Shown here: positions 20,061 through 31,320 of the stretch, one piece after another
Layout: the number at the start of each line of letters is the position of its first letter
How positions within the stretch are numbered: the first letter of the stretch is position 1
NCBI GenBank assembly: GCA_936440205.1
Contig: OW387148.1
Location: 39,963,003 to 40,027,002, forward strand
Reading direction: 5' to 3'
Length of the DNA: 64,000 nt
Source: Lepidonotus clava
Lineage: Eukaryota > Annelida > Polychaeta > Phyllodocida > Polynoidae
Translations under genes and position numbers: made by a program
The notes under the pieces: generated by a model
Database searches by the model: none
Told to the model about the DNA's origin: nothing
Seen by the model: only the letters and a program-made list of their open reading frames with translations

Positions 20061-20965
20061 CCACTAAAGGGATGACGGTCAACCTGTCTGGCCTACTGAC
20101 GGTAACATGATCCCACGCCATTAAGGCGACATGTCGCCGCGTCTTAAAGCTCTATCGCACTATCCGATTTTACTCGGGGTATCTTTTGTTTGTTCATAGA
20201 CATGTTATATATTAAAAGAAAGGATTTTGAATTCTCTTTCATATAATTTGTAACATGTTTGGGTTCCTTTAAATCACGATCCACTAAAGGGATGACGGTC
20301 AACCTGTCTGGCCTACTGACGGTAACATGATCCCACGCCATTAAGGTGACATGTCGCCGCGTCTTAAGGCTGTATCGCACTATCCGACTCTACTATTGTT
20401 TTTTCATAGACATGTTATATATTAAAAGAAAGGATTTTGAATTCTCTTTCATATAATATGTAACATGTATGGGTTCCTATTAATCATAGTTTTATTATAT
20501 GTAATTAGACATGATCCTCTCCATTAAGGCGACATGTTGCTGCGTCTTAAGGCACTAGTGCACTATCTGATTTTACACAGAATTTCTAACATTTATACAT
20601 AGACATGTCATATAACAAGAGAAAGGATTTTAAATTCTCTTTCATATAAAATGTAACATGTATGGGTTCCTATAAATCATAGTCATATTATATATAATGA
20701 TCTTCCCTATTAAGGTGACATGTCACAACGTCTTAAGGCTGTATTACACTATCTGATTTTACTCAGAACCTGGACTCCTTTAATAACGTAGACATGATAT
20801 CATGTCATTAGAAAGGATTTTGAATGGCCTTTCAAATGGTATGTAGCTTGCATTGGTTCCTAAAATCCTCACAGAGAAGATTTTGAATTTACCAGATGTC
20901 TGGTAGTGAAAGTCACCCAGTTGTATAAAGGCCTTAAAGACTCCAATCCAGTTTACAGGTAGCAC
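20061..20965. repeat. tandem array of about 190-220-base units
   Basis: Four units are marked by atagacatgttatat-type sequence at 20,195, 20,405, 20,598 and 20,788. The first two share a nearly identical block of about 100 bases starting ccactaaagggatgacggtc (20,061 and 20,281). Each unit carries cttaaggctgtatcgcacta, which resembles the terminus of the element at 44,672-45,142, so the array probably arose by tandem amplification of such an element. The short minus-strand frames are by-products. Confidence 0.75.
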
Positions 20966-22985
20966 CTCTCCATAAGTAAGCTGAAAACTCCAATAAGTGA
21001 GTCACTATAGACTTTGGGCAGACGTGGTCACTTGATCACTTTTTGGTGATCACTCCTTGGTGATCATGTCCATGTGGGTATAAAACAAATTCTAAATTTA
21101 TAATTTCTAAAGTATAAAGATTGTTTACTATGAATGAATGGGTTTGACTTAGATAATTGTAGCAACAACATTTGTTCTAGATACTTCAGAATTGAAAATA
21201 TGATGGATGATAAATTGATCACCTATATGGCTGCCGGCCCATTTTAGATGTTGTGACGTCATCTGCAAAATGTCTATAGACCTTGGGCAGACGTGGTCAC
21301 GTGATCACATTTTGGTGATCACCATGTAGTATAACCCTAGCGTGGCAGTAAAATGAATCCAAAATTAATTATTTCTAACTTATTGTTATTATTGTTCGTA
21401 TTGATTCATTTAGATTTTCCTGAGTAAATTGTGCATGAAAATAATATGACCTGAATGCTTTGAAAATGAAAATAATCATATAACAATAACTTTCTTAAAG
21501 TTATCTTAAAGTTGTTGTTGTTGTTACACAAAGGTGTCTAGGTGTATAGAGGCGGGTCACTGATATGAGCTAGAAGTGAAAACAGTTAGTCTATCTAAGT
21601 GTTTTGATTACTTATATAATATGCAAGTTTTTAATTCGCCTTTACGGAAGGTCATTATGTATGTACTGAATATGGTTTAATAATAATGATTATAAAAGAG
21701 TACACTTTATTACTCTATTCTGCGTGAAATAAAAGATCGTTATGACTGTAATTGTTACGTGAAGTTGTTTAATAAAACATTATTAAAACGTCTCAAGCCA
21801 AAGCCTGTCTATGAGGATGGTCAATATATATATGTGAACGTAAAAAGTCTTCCCCTCTCTTTTACCGAGGCAAGGGTTTAATATGTGCAATATAGGGAGG
21901 TAGGGAGTTTCTGGCGATAACCATTTTTCAAATCCTCCACTCCAGGCCCCATTGGTCACTGTTTATCTCACACCTCTTAACAGATAAGGCCTGTACAGAC
22001 AGAAGGGTGATAAGGGTGATAAGGGTGGCAGACTGGGGTTCTCACCTCTCTGTTTCTGGTAGCCAACCCACTCAGGCATTGTCTTACCTGATGGCTAAAT
22101 CCCTAAAACAACAGCAACACCTGAATATAGATAAGACACTGTACACATAACCTATATAGGGGCCCTTAGATGGAAGGGGCAATGGTAAGTTTTGCTTACC
22201 TATAGCTTCCTTATCATTCAATTTTATCAAAAAATTCCAAAAAGGACATAGGGTTCTTTACTGCATCTGTTGAGATAAAATGATAATGTTATCTGTTTAG
22301 ACAATGTTGCCCTGCAGCAGTGACAGAAAGGTAGTGGGTTTTTGGTGGCTTATCAGTGGTGGAGGGATCTGGCTTGTCCCCCAGTTCAGGCCTATACATT
22401 GATCAAGGTATCACACCCTATGCTGTCATGATACGTGAATGTATCAAAAACACCATATCAGTATGAACGGGTTAGCTTTTATAAGTTATTTATCTATAAC
22501 ATTTGAACAGAAAAAACACATAATTCTTCACAATAACACACTTATTCTACGATTAACGGTTAAATGATTTCCCCATTATTAACATTATCACGTTCTTATG
22601 TAATAAACCTGAAGCTAAACCCTTAGGCATGAAGGAATAAACCAGCAAAAACTCTTGAAAACAATCAACCTATCACACATAAAGAAAGGATGCCATGCAT
22701 TTTAAGTGTAATAGATTAATGGAGATAATTAGATTTAATAGAAAGTAGGCTCATCTACTGTTAATTTAGACTGAAAAACTCCATAATATAACACCGTTTT
22801 TAGTGTGACTTCTCGGTCCCTTCTTCATAGCTGTAAGTTACCTACTTTATTTCAGTTGTTGGAGAGGATTTGTGACTGTTGAGATTTACATGCATGTATT
22901 GCTATGCTTGGGGGATGCTTAGAATATCAATTCAATAAAAAAATCTAAATTGAATTAAAATAAAGCAATGGTAGATCATGCTTAT
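20966..22985. other. spacer with a local duplication
   Basis: A 50-base segment is duplicated: tagactttgggcagacgtgg near 21,008 and tagaccttgggcagacgtgg near 21,270, each followed by ggtgatca motifs. About 21,835-22,130 has an accgaggcaagggtttaa stretch that may be a decayed SINE. No gene is seen in these 2 kb. Confidence 0.4.
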
Positions 22986-22990
22986 AATGT

Positions 22991-23171
22991 ATGGGGCCGA
23001 CCATAAATGATGTCACACACGAGGGGTTGGGGGGTGGTTTCAACAGTGTGACACTGCCTGGAAACGGGCCTTATTTTCATGTTTAGATTAGAAAATTTAG
23101 TGTGACAGTGGGGTGGGTGGGTCCTCAAAATACCCTGAAAAAGCATGACATCATTTATGGACAGCCCCTAT
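22991..23171. mobile_element. MITE with CCATAAATGATGTCA termini
   Basis: It starts ggggccgaccataaatgatg and ends with catcatttatggacagcccc, an inverted pair of about 22 bases. The interior has gtgtgaca on both sides. About 180 bases, non-coding. Confidence 0.8.
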
Positions 23172-23379
23172 GACCTTCCATATAGTGGTATCAAAATCTT
23201 TTTTAAAAGATCAAAAAAGCAGGTGCTTTTGGCGCTACATGGACGAAGAGTAAAAGCCTCGGTCTCGGTTATCCTTCACAGGATGATTATACATTGTGAT
23301 TTATAGCCTCGAAGCTTGTTTCCAAAGAGTAAAAACACCACCTCGCCCGCTAATATCGGCACCGATCATGCACCCTCAC

Positions 23380-24115
23380 ACTTGTTTTGTTTCAGTCATT
23401 AATCAGACCTAGAGGTAATTAACGTCATGCTTGATTAGGTTACAAGTATGCAAATGAGCTGCGTGCGCAGACGGCGTCGACGGCGTCCCTAAACCGGAAA
23501 TAGTTTATTGCCTAACTAAGCCCGCTCTTGCGTTGTCGATTAGCACGCTAATCGATTCATTCACTTTCCCAGGCAGAAAACACGGGCTACGCTGACAAGC
23601 CTGAGCAGAATTCTTGTCTTTTGTGCTGGCTATATTTAACATAGAATGTAGGTCAAGTGTATGTAAATAGGTCAGGGAATTATGCAGTGTGGGACATCCC
23701 AAAGGAACCGGGCTGAAATACCAAAGCGGCCCGCTGCTCGACACAAATTGATTTTGGAGGAGGCCTTGAAAAATCAAATGAGCTTTATATAGAATTAGGG
23801 ATTTTTCTGGGCTGGGATTATCAAGATAAAAAGGAAATCGATGATCTAATTTTCTGTCCAATTATTGGCTCTGTGTGAGAAATCGCATCCAATCAATCCT
23901 TGGATTCATTATTTCTCTGAAGACAACCAATTAACAGTTGCCGGGAACGCTCGACAAGAACTAGGCTCGCGACAGCTTGAACGATTAAAAATGCAAAAGT
24001 GCATTTTGCTTTCAACACCCAAGAAGAATTTATTATTGATTAGTCCAATGGTAAAGGCTCATACGAGAAAACAGTACGCCTGATTTTCTATTTGTTCAGG
24101 TCTGTCCGTAAAACA
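23380..24115. promoter_or_regulatory. single-copy island with developmental transcription-factor motifs
   Basis: About 730 bases without repeats, in a repeat-dense region. It holds a perfect POU octamer ATGCAAAT at 23,448-23,455. It also has taattaa, ttgattagg, gctaatcgattc, aaattgatttt and ccaatcaatcc, which fit homeodomain and PBX/TALE site patterns. Open frames on both strands match nothing recognised. An enhancer or other conserved non-coding element is an inference from motif content and repeat exclusion; conservation cannot be judged here. Confidence 0.3.
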
Positions 24116-24610
24116 CTGGATAAGCCTCAGAAAGAAGACTTCTTCGGAAGGATTAATTTGGAGAAAAAGGGGAGGGGATCATTGGGAACCTTTAGAAACT
24201 ATCTGAAGTTGATGGCAAAAGTCCAATACAATATCAAGTACCAGCTATTGGGACAGAGTAGGGATATCAGGAACAACAATAGCTATCAGTGTTCTTCAGA
24301 GACGAGACTATTGTGGAATGGGCAACAAGGCGACAGCAGTGATATCCTTTGTACTTTCCTTGTAGATTTATTTCAATACAAATGAATTTAACTATTTGCA
24401 AACCTTTACATTTGTAACGGGTGATAACTTTAGATAGGGACGGAATCAGAGGCGGTGTGTGGGTGTACACATGTGTTCTTGTGTGTGAGAGAGATGTAGA
24501 ATCATCTCATCTTATCTTCAATCCTAGCAATGCCCTTTATCTTTTATATCCAGAAGAAGACTCAACGATGGCTAAAACAAAGAAGTCCGAAGCAATTCAG
24601 GTAGGCTAAA
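24116..24610. other. no gene seen
   Basis: Continues as unique sequence with a 97-codon plus-strand frame (24,092-24,385) that I do not recognise and do not accept as a gene. Confidence 0.3.
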
Positions 24611-24884
24611 GGGCCATACCCACTAGGCGACGTAAGCGGTGGGCAACTGTTATAATTGGCGGTGAAATTGCCGGGCAACTGCAGATCGCCGGGCGATTCT
24701 CGTTGGTATGGTGCGGATTCTGAGCGACGGGCGACAGACTATGGAATCGGCTAGAAAATCGACCAGAAAATCACTGGAAAAACATCAAAATTGTTTGATA
24801 TGGTAGTTGCCTGGAGACGACGACACCCATTCTTCCAGTCGGCAGTTGCTCAGCAACGGTAAAATCGCCTAGTGGGTATGGGTG
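24611..24884. mobile_element. MITE, CCCACTAGGCGA family, copy 1
   Basis: It starts gggccatacccactaggcga and ends cgcctagtgggtatggg. Internal inverted segments make most of the element self-complementary. The left flank is ctaaa. Other copies: 31,707-31,934, 41,376-41,583, 43,718-43,918, 43,984-44,210, 54,032-54,247, 54,534-54,748, and partial ones at 59,887-59,981 and 60,598-60,760. Confidence 0.8.
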
Positions 24885-25540
24885 AAAAAAGGATATATTT
24901 CACTATGCCACAAGTAGTATTTGCAGTACTCCTTTTAGCCACCACAAGTAGTTTGCACTTAGCTTGCACCAGATATTAACTGAAGTTTGTACCAATAATC
25001 TAATGGAATTTCTTTTGTCATCTACTGCTTAAGAATTTGGTTCTTTAACCGAGCTGCTAAGTTGACCTAACAGAAGTATTGGTACTCTGACATAGATTTT
25101 CCTTATGAAACTCATTTTTCAAACCTTTGCTAAGTTTCTAGTAATGAAAACATGAAATCAATAATAACTCTTATGAATAAGACAGCTGAACCTATACAGA
25201 AAAAAGCCTTTTTACAAATAACCCAGGAAGAATTCTGATAGGCAGCGAGTGTTTTAGTAGCAATTCCATTCGTCAACCGAATTAGAGGAATTGCCTGCCC
25301 CTGCTGTTAACATGGTTTGCGAAGGCTGGGCCCCAACAGGCTCCCCTGGCCTAGCCCCTGATTACAAACTAATTAGGCTAATGACAACACTTAAGAGAGT
25401 TAGTGGACTACTATATAGTCGCCCTGTGTTATCCGCTTAATCCGGGCGCTTTTGTAGTTGCCATAAAAACTCAGTATTGTAGAAGGACACAACAACTGAG
25501 TTTATACGTGGACTTCCCCGTGCCTATTAGCACCCCAGCC
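24885..25540. other. spacer with one stray 78-base minisatellite unit
   Basis: About 25,405-25,490 matches the unit of the 26.2-kb array (cctgtgttatccgc, aaaactcagtattgtagaag). Otherwise it is unique, with attaggctaat-type motifs near 25,370. Confidence 0.45.
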
Positions 25541-25544
25541 GGAG

Positions 25545-25880
25545 GTGTGACGTTATAATAATGTTGCAGCAACGTTCTGGGTTGGTTCTTGTTATATTCT
25601 TTTGATCTCCAAATTATGTCACTGAGACCTACTGCACTTATGTTGCGCTGTGATGTTATCATCACATTCTTGTTATGTTCTTTAACCTAAACAGAATGTT
25701 CTTATAACGTTCTTTTTTTGGTTTTGTCCTGACCTCACCAGAAAATAATGTTATGATGATGTTCTAATTTTCAACATCACCGTCAATAATGTAACTGTTA
25801 TGTGCCATTTTAGTATGAAACAAACTGACTAAAAAAGTATGGTTGCAGAACTTTTCTGTTATGTTGCAAGTTGGCTGGAA
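25545..25880 (+). mobile_element. MITE-like CCCAGCCA family, copy 2
   Basis: It contains gcagcaacgttctgggttgg, ttcttataacgttc and aaactgactaaaaaagtatg and ends near gcaagttggctgg. Orientation as at 19,533. Confidence 0.65.
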
Positions 25881-26189
25881 CCCCTTCTATGCTCGGACCC
25901 AAAGTCCATGTATCTTGACTGCAATGTACATGCAGACTTATGACTTTGTGTGTACAACGCTCTTTGTGTATGCGGACATCTTATTAAATGGACATATAAT
26001 ATGTAATCAAATGATTCAGAAACTGTATATAAATCAGGGGCTCTGCCCCTAAACCACATTTTCGTTTTCATATCTTTTTTTTCCAAACAGACCCAACCCT
26101 ATGTTTCATCTATCTAAAAAGATATTCTGCAAATATAGCATGATTTGCTATAGACAGGATGGCCACGAGGTTGGCACATGTATCCAGTC
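25881..26189. other. spacer, no gene seen
   Basis: No supported feature in about 310 bases. Confidence 0.35.
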
Positions 26190-26221
26190 TCGAACGTAAC
26201 AGGTTAAATGTATTGTACTAC

Positions 26222-26274
<53 letters not shown>

Positions 26275-26660
26275 GTTATTCTGTGTTACCCATAAAAAAA
26301 CCTATATTGTACAAGGACGTAACAGGTTAAATATATTTTACTACTTCTAAATATTCACCCTGTGTTATCCATAAAACTCAGTATTGTAGAAGGATATAAC
26401 AGGTCAAAAGTATCGTACTACTAGTGTATAGTCAACCTGTGTCATCCATAAAAACTCAGTTTCGTAGCAGGACCTAACAGGTCAAAAGTATCATACTACT
26501 AGTGTATAGTCAACCTGTGTCATCCATAAAACTCAGTATTGTAGAAGGATATAACAGGTCAAAAGTATTGTACTACTACTGTATAGCCAACCTGTGTCAT
26601 CCGTAAAAAACTCAGTATTGTAGAAGGACTTAACAGGTTAAATGTATTGTAGGAAAACTG
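26190..26660. repeat. 78-base minisatellite with a TA expansion
   Basis: Six units are marked by aacagg at 26,198, 26,321, 26,398, 26,476, 26,553 and 26,632, a spacing of 77-79 except for the first gap. The first gap is stretched by a TA run of about 40 bases at 26,224-26,275. Unit core: ctgtgtcatccataaaactc then agtattgtagaagga. Confidence 0.85.
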
Positions 26661-27139
26661 TCTCAGGTTGTAATCATTGCCCTGAACACAAGGTAGACAT
26701 TCAGAAATTCTGATGTGCAGTTCTTTGAGGTGAATCATTTTTGTATGATTCTACACTTGCTCTTTGAATGGTATTACTTTTCATCAGAAATCACAATCAA
26801 TGCGTAGGTGTACAATCGCTTTCGATCTTGTATTACTACTTTGAAACAGTTACGTGGAAATGTCATCCATGAGATTATTTCATTGACATTCATTATATCT
26901 AAGGTTATGGGATTACATCCATCTAGACAATATTCAAAGGTCAAAGTTTTAATAAAGATTATACTATTTCATTGTTAGACACAAGTTTATACCTGAAGAA
27001 CAAAGGCACAAACGTCTCAATAGTCATGCGTACATTTGTTTACGTACTTGTCCATAGACCTGCTCACGTACCTATTCCTGGCTTGTTTAATCAAATACTT
27101 GGATATAAACCTACACATAGACCAGGAATGCCAACCAAA
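26661..27139. other. spacer, no gene seen
   Basis: Unique AT-rich sequence. Its right end drifts into the following array through degenerate units such as ccatagacctgctcacg. Confidence 0.35.
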
Positions 27140-28885
27140 AAGATGACTTGCTCACAGACCAGCCCACAGACCCACTTATAGACCCCCTCACAGACCCACT
27201 CACAGACCCGCTCACAGAGCTGCTCACAGACACACTCACCAATTCACTCACAGCCCCACTCACAGACCCCTCACAGACCCACTCACACACCCCCTCACTG
27301 ACCCACTCACAGACCCCCTCACAGACCCACTCACAGACCTGCTCACAGACTCACTCACAGACCCACTCACAGACCCCCTCACAGACCCCCTCACAGACCC
27401 CCTCACAGACCCCCTCACAGACCCCCTCACAGACCCCCTCACAGACCCCCTCACAGACCCCCTCACAGACCCCCTCACAGACAAGCTCACAGACCCCCTC
27501 ACAGACCCCCTCACAGACCCCCTCACAGACCCCCTCACAGACCCCCTCACAGAACCCCCTCACAGACCACTCACAGACTCACTCACAGATCCACTCACAG
27601 ATCTGCCCACAGACCCACTCACAAAACCCCTCACAGACCCCCTCACAGACCCCATCACAGACCTGCTCACAGACCTGCTCACAAACCAGCTCACAGACCC
27701 GCTCACAGACCCTCTCACAGACCCCCTCACAAACTCCCTCACAGACCTGCTCCCAGACCCACTCACAAACTCACTCACAGGCCCATTCACAGACCTACAC
27801 ACAGACCCACTCACAGACCCGCTCACAGACCCCCTCACAGACCCCCTCACAGACTTGCTCACATACCTGCTCACAAACCCCCTCACAGACCCCCTCACAG
27901 ACCTGCTCACTGACCCCCTCATGGACCCCCTCACAGACCCCCTCCCAAACCCCCTCACAGACCCCCTCACAGACCCCCCCACTGACCCCCTCACGGACCC
28001 CCTCACAGACCCCCTCACAGAACCCCCTCACAGACCCCTCACTGACCCCCTCACAGACCCCCTCACAGACCTGCTCATAGACCCCCCTCACTGACCCCCT
28101 CACGGACCCCCTCACAGACCCGCTCACAGACCCCCCTCACAGACCCCCCCACAGACCCACTCACAGACCCCCTCACAGACCCCCTCACAGACCCCCTCAC
28201 AGACCCCCCTCACAGACCCCCTCACAGACCCCCTCACAGACCCCCTCACAGACCCCCTCACAGACCCCCTCACAGACCCCCTCACAGACCCCCTCACAGA
28301 CCCCCTCACAGACCCCCTCACAGACCCCCTCACAGACCCCCTCACAGACCCCCTCACAGACCCCCTCACAGACCCCCTCACAGACCCCCTCACAGACCCC
28401 TTCACAGACCCCCTCACAGAACCCCTCACAGAACCCCCTCACAGACCCCTCACAGAACCCCTCACAGACCCCCTCACAGACCCCCTCACAGACCCCCTCA
28501 CAGACCCCTTCACAGACCCCCTCACAGAACCCCTCACAGAACCCCCTCACAGACCCCTCACAGAACCCCTCACAGACCCACTCACAGACCCCTTCACAGA
28601 CCCCCTCACAGAACCCCTCACAGAACCCCCTCACAGACCCCTCACAGAACCCCTCACAGACCCACTCACACACCCACTCACACACCCCCTCACAGACCCC
28701 CTCACAGACCCCCTCACAGACCCCCTCACAGACCCCCTCACAGACCCCCTCACAGACCCCCTCACAGACCCCCTCACAGAACCCCCTCACAGACCCCTCA
28801 CAGAACCCCTCACAGACCCACTCACACACCCACTCACACACCCATTCACACACCCACTCACACACCCACTCACAGACCTGCTCAG
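27140..28885. repeat. 12-base minisatellite (CTCACAGACCCC), about 1.7 kb
   Basis: Roughly 145 units. The left part (to about 27,990) is rich in variants such as cactcacagacc, ctgctcacagac and cccatcacagac. The middle (about 28,150-28,395) is almost perfect. From about 28,398 a higher-order unit of 84-108 bases appears, marked by cccttcacagacccc followed by gaacccc variants. Because the period is a multiple of three and contains no stop in most phases, long open frames run on both strands: Ser-Gln-Thr-Pro or Leu-Thr-Asp-Pro repeats on plus, Gly-Ser-Val-Arg or Cys-Glu-Gly-Val on minus. I treat all of them as by-products. The minus strand carries a G-run every 12 bases. Confidence 0.95.
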
Positions 28886-28934
28886 CTCATACAGAATCCC
28901 ATCAAAGGCTGAGACATGCTCCTCGCATCATGTC

Positions 28935-28970
28935 GTTATCGCGCGTGATGCGATATCACATCGCGATAAC
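28935..28970. other. near-perfect hairpin beside the minisatellite
   Basis: gttatcgcgcgtgat pairs with atcacatcgcgataac across a loop of about five bases, with one small bulge. It lies 50 bases past the end of the 12-base array. It resembles the termini of the 62,146-62,334 element family and may be a remnant of one. Confidence 0.75.
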
Positions 28971-29084
28971 AATGATACGAAACAATTAGACCCAAGCAGG
29001 CCCCAGATTGGGCCCGGCACGCATGGTGCTTTCATCACCTCACGTAGGCCGCCCTACGTGCTATTGATAAGGGAGGTTTTATGT

Positions 29085-29900
29085 AGAGGTCTGATCGGCA
29101 AGAAACAGCTCATGTAATGTTCCTTTTATTGTGACATAGTGATATTTAAGAGTTCTGGCTAGAAATTATTAATGTTATTTTACGTGAAGTGTTGTACATT
29201 AACAGGACACATAATTTTATTGTCATTTTATTTTGAATGTGCCATTAGAGTTGCATTTTGGTGAATTAACGAGAACATATGAATAGATGAACTAACCGGA
29301 AGTGACAGAAAATGTTCAGGTTTTTAAATTGTATCTTGTGTCTTTGGAGATTATTGTAGAGGATGTATATAGCTTGTAGGACACATATTGTCATTACACT
29401 TTGAATGTGCCATTAAGTTGTTGATGAACTTAGGAGAACATATGAATAGATAAACTAACAACAGGTGACAGAAAATGTTCTTCTTTTTAAATCGTATCTT
29501 GTGTCTTTGGAGATTATTGTAGAGGATGTATATAGTGTGTAGGACACATATTGCCGCTACACTTTGAATGTGCCATTAGAGTTGTTGATGAATTTAGGAG
29601 AACATATGAATAGACAAACTAACAACAGGTGACAGAAAATGTTCTTCTTTTTAAATTGTATCTTGTGTCTTTGGAGATTATTGTAGAGGATGTATATAGC
29701 TTGTAGGAAACATATTGTCATTACACTTTGAATGTGCCATTAGAGTTGCATTTTGGTGAATTTACGAGAACATATGAACAGATGAACTAACAGGAGGTGA
29801 CAGAAAATGTTCAGGTTTTTTAATTGTTTCTTGCGTCCCAGATCCATAGAGGTCTTGGGAGATTACTGTAGAGGATGTATAGCTTGTACACAAGGAACAG
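29085..29900 (+). repeat. four-unit tandem array, period about 163 bases
   Basis: Units are marked by aggacacat or aggaaacat at about 29,205, 29,379, 29,542 and 29,704. Each carries gaatgtgccattagagttg, gacagaaaatgttc and ggagattattgtagaggatg. The same element occurs singly at 17,500-17,745 and inverted at 31,105-31,320, so this array is a local amplification of a dispersed element. Confidence 0.85.
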
Positions 29901-30305
29901 ACAGATGCGGGTGAATAGCTGACGGTTCAATGTTGGAGTCACTCTTGGTAATAAATTGGAATTTTTCTATATATTTCTTGTGTGGATTGTTTGATGATTC
30001 AACATTTTCAGTGCTTTTCTAATGGCAGTTGTTGTTTCAGGGTCTAGGTCGATATTCATCATAGAGAATTCAACCCTCTGCAAATAAAAGAGCTGATATA
30101 TATCTGTATTCAAAAAAATACAAGATAATTTATGACATAGGATGAATTCAGATTTGGTTAATGTAAAATGTTCATTATAGGCAATCCCCCTTTTTTCTTT
30201 ATTTCTGGAACCGTCCCCGTTATGTAGATTTGTTTAAATTAATGTTGTGCATTATCTGGGTGTACGGAATTATACTGAAATTCATAATTTGCCTCCAGTC
30301 GATTT
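29901..30305. other. spacer, no gene seen
   Basis: AT-rich with no supported feature. Confidence 0.35.
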
Positions 30306-30482
30306 AAAGGAGCAGTGTCGTCAGCCGACAAAAGCCTAGCGATGGGAGAACCGGCACTGTGTTTTACCTTTTCAGAATGCAATCAGGTGACGTCATTGGT
30401 CACGTCGTGCATTTGGTACGGCGGTACTGGAGATACAACATAGCAAATAACGTCTGTCTCAGGAATGAGAGCACGCCTTTAA
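30306..30482. mobile_element. TTAAAG-ended MITE, second family, copy 1
   Basis: It starts ttaaaggagcagtgtcgtc and ends gagagcacgcctttaa, an imperfect inverted pair. The interior has gacgtcattggtcacgtcg, matching gatgtaattggtcatgtca in the copy at 39,795-39,964. Confidence 0.6.
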
Positions 30483-31104
30483 TACACAGCTCTCAACATG
30501 AGAGTTGTTAGAGGGATGACCTAGATATGCAGAGTGTGTTATAAAGTAATGTCTCAAAAATGACCATGTTTTTGATCTAACCCGAAAATGAATCAACTCA
30601 CTAGTCAACGTGTTGGTTGAAGATAATCCCAAATTGTTTGTCTTAGGTCAGCCGGTCGACTAGCGATGATAGTCATTGTTTATGGAGCAAATGATAAGAA
30701 AATTGAAAATTGACAAAAAAGAAGAAGAAGGGGGTTTTGCGGCACAGCCAACCAATATTTACAATAGATATTCAGCAAATCTTGATAATTAAATCAATAT
30801 GTTATCTTCTTTACTGTAAATATGTTATCTTCTCATATATAGTTCTGCTGGAAGATCTTATATATCTTTTAGAAATATATAATGCCATGCAATTGCAACA
30901 TTTGCCATTTCTTAAATTTACAATCTGACATCGATACTCCCCTCTGTCCATCTAGATCCAGATCATTTCCAGGATTTCCATGGATTTCCCTCAGAAATCC
31001 CTTAAATTTACGGCCACATCGGGGAGTACACCACAGGGCAGCCATGGCCGGATTGGGGGCTAAAAGGATAAGATTAGCTCTGTTGCATGTCACTATACTA
31101 GAAA
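30483..31104. other. no gene seen
   Basis: Unique sequence. Overlapping frames on opposite strands at 30,869-31,135 reflect a short inverted stretch and have no recognised domain. Confidence 0.35.
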
Positions 31105-31320
31105 CAAACCCAAAAACCTGAACATTTTCTGTCACCTCCTGTTAATTCGTCTTCTCCAATGGCACATGCAGAGTGTAATGACAATACATGTTCTGTTGAT
31201 GTGCAATATTTCATATAAAACAACAATTACAATGTCCAGCCAGAACTCTTAACTATCGCTATGTCACAATAAAAGGAACACAGAGCTGTTTCTTGCTGAT
31301 AAGATCTACGCCAAAAATGG
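31105..31320 (-). mobile_element. inverted copy of the 29.1-kb element
   Basis: Minus-strand reading gives gacagaaaatgttcaggttt at the right place, then gtgccattgga and, at the other end, atcagcaagaaacagctctg. About 215 bases. Confidence 0.7.

Noticed and set aside
27148-28080. A 310-codon frame encoding Leu-Thr-Asp-Pro and Ser-Gln-Thr-Pro repeats, as a possible repetitive protein
   Set aside because: The 12-base period keeps every phase open, opposite-strand frames are as long, and single-base length variants switch the repeat phase inside the array. No flanking coding sequence or signal peptide is visible.
27140-28885. A CRISPR array
   Set aside because: The units are contiguous 12-base repeats without spacers, and the genomic context is animal nuclear DNA.
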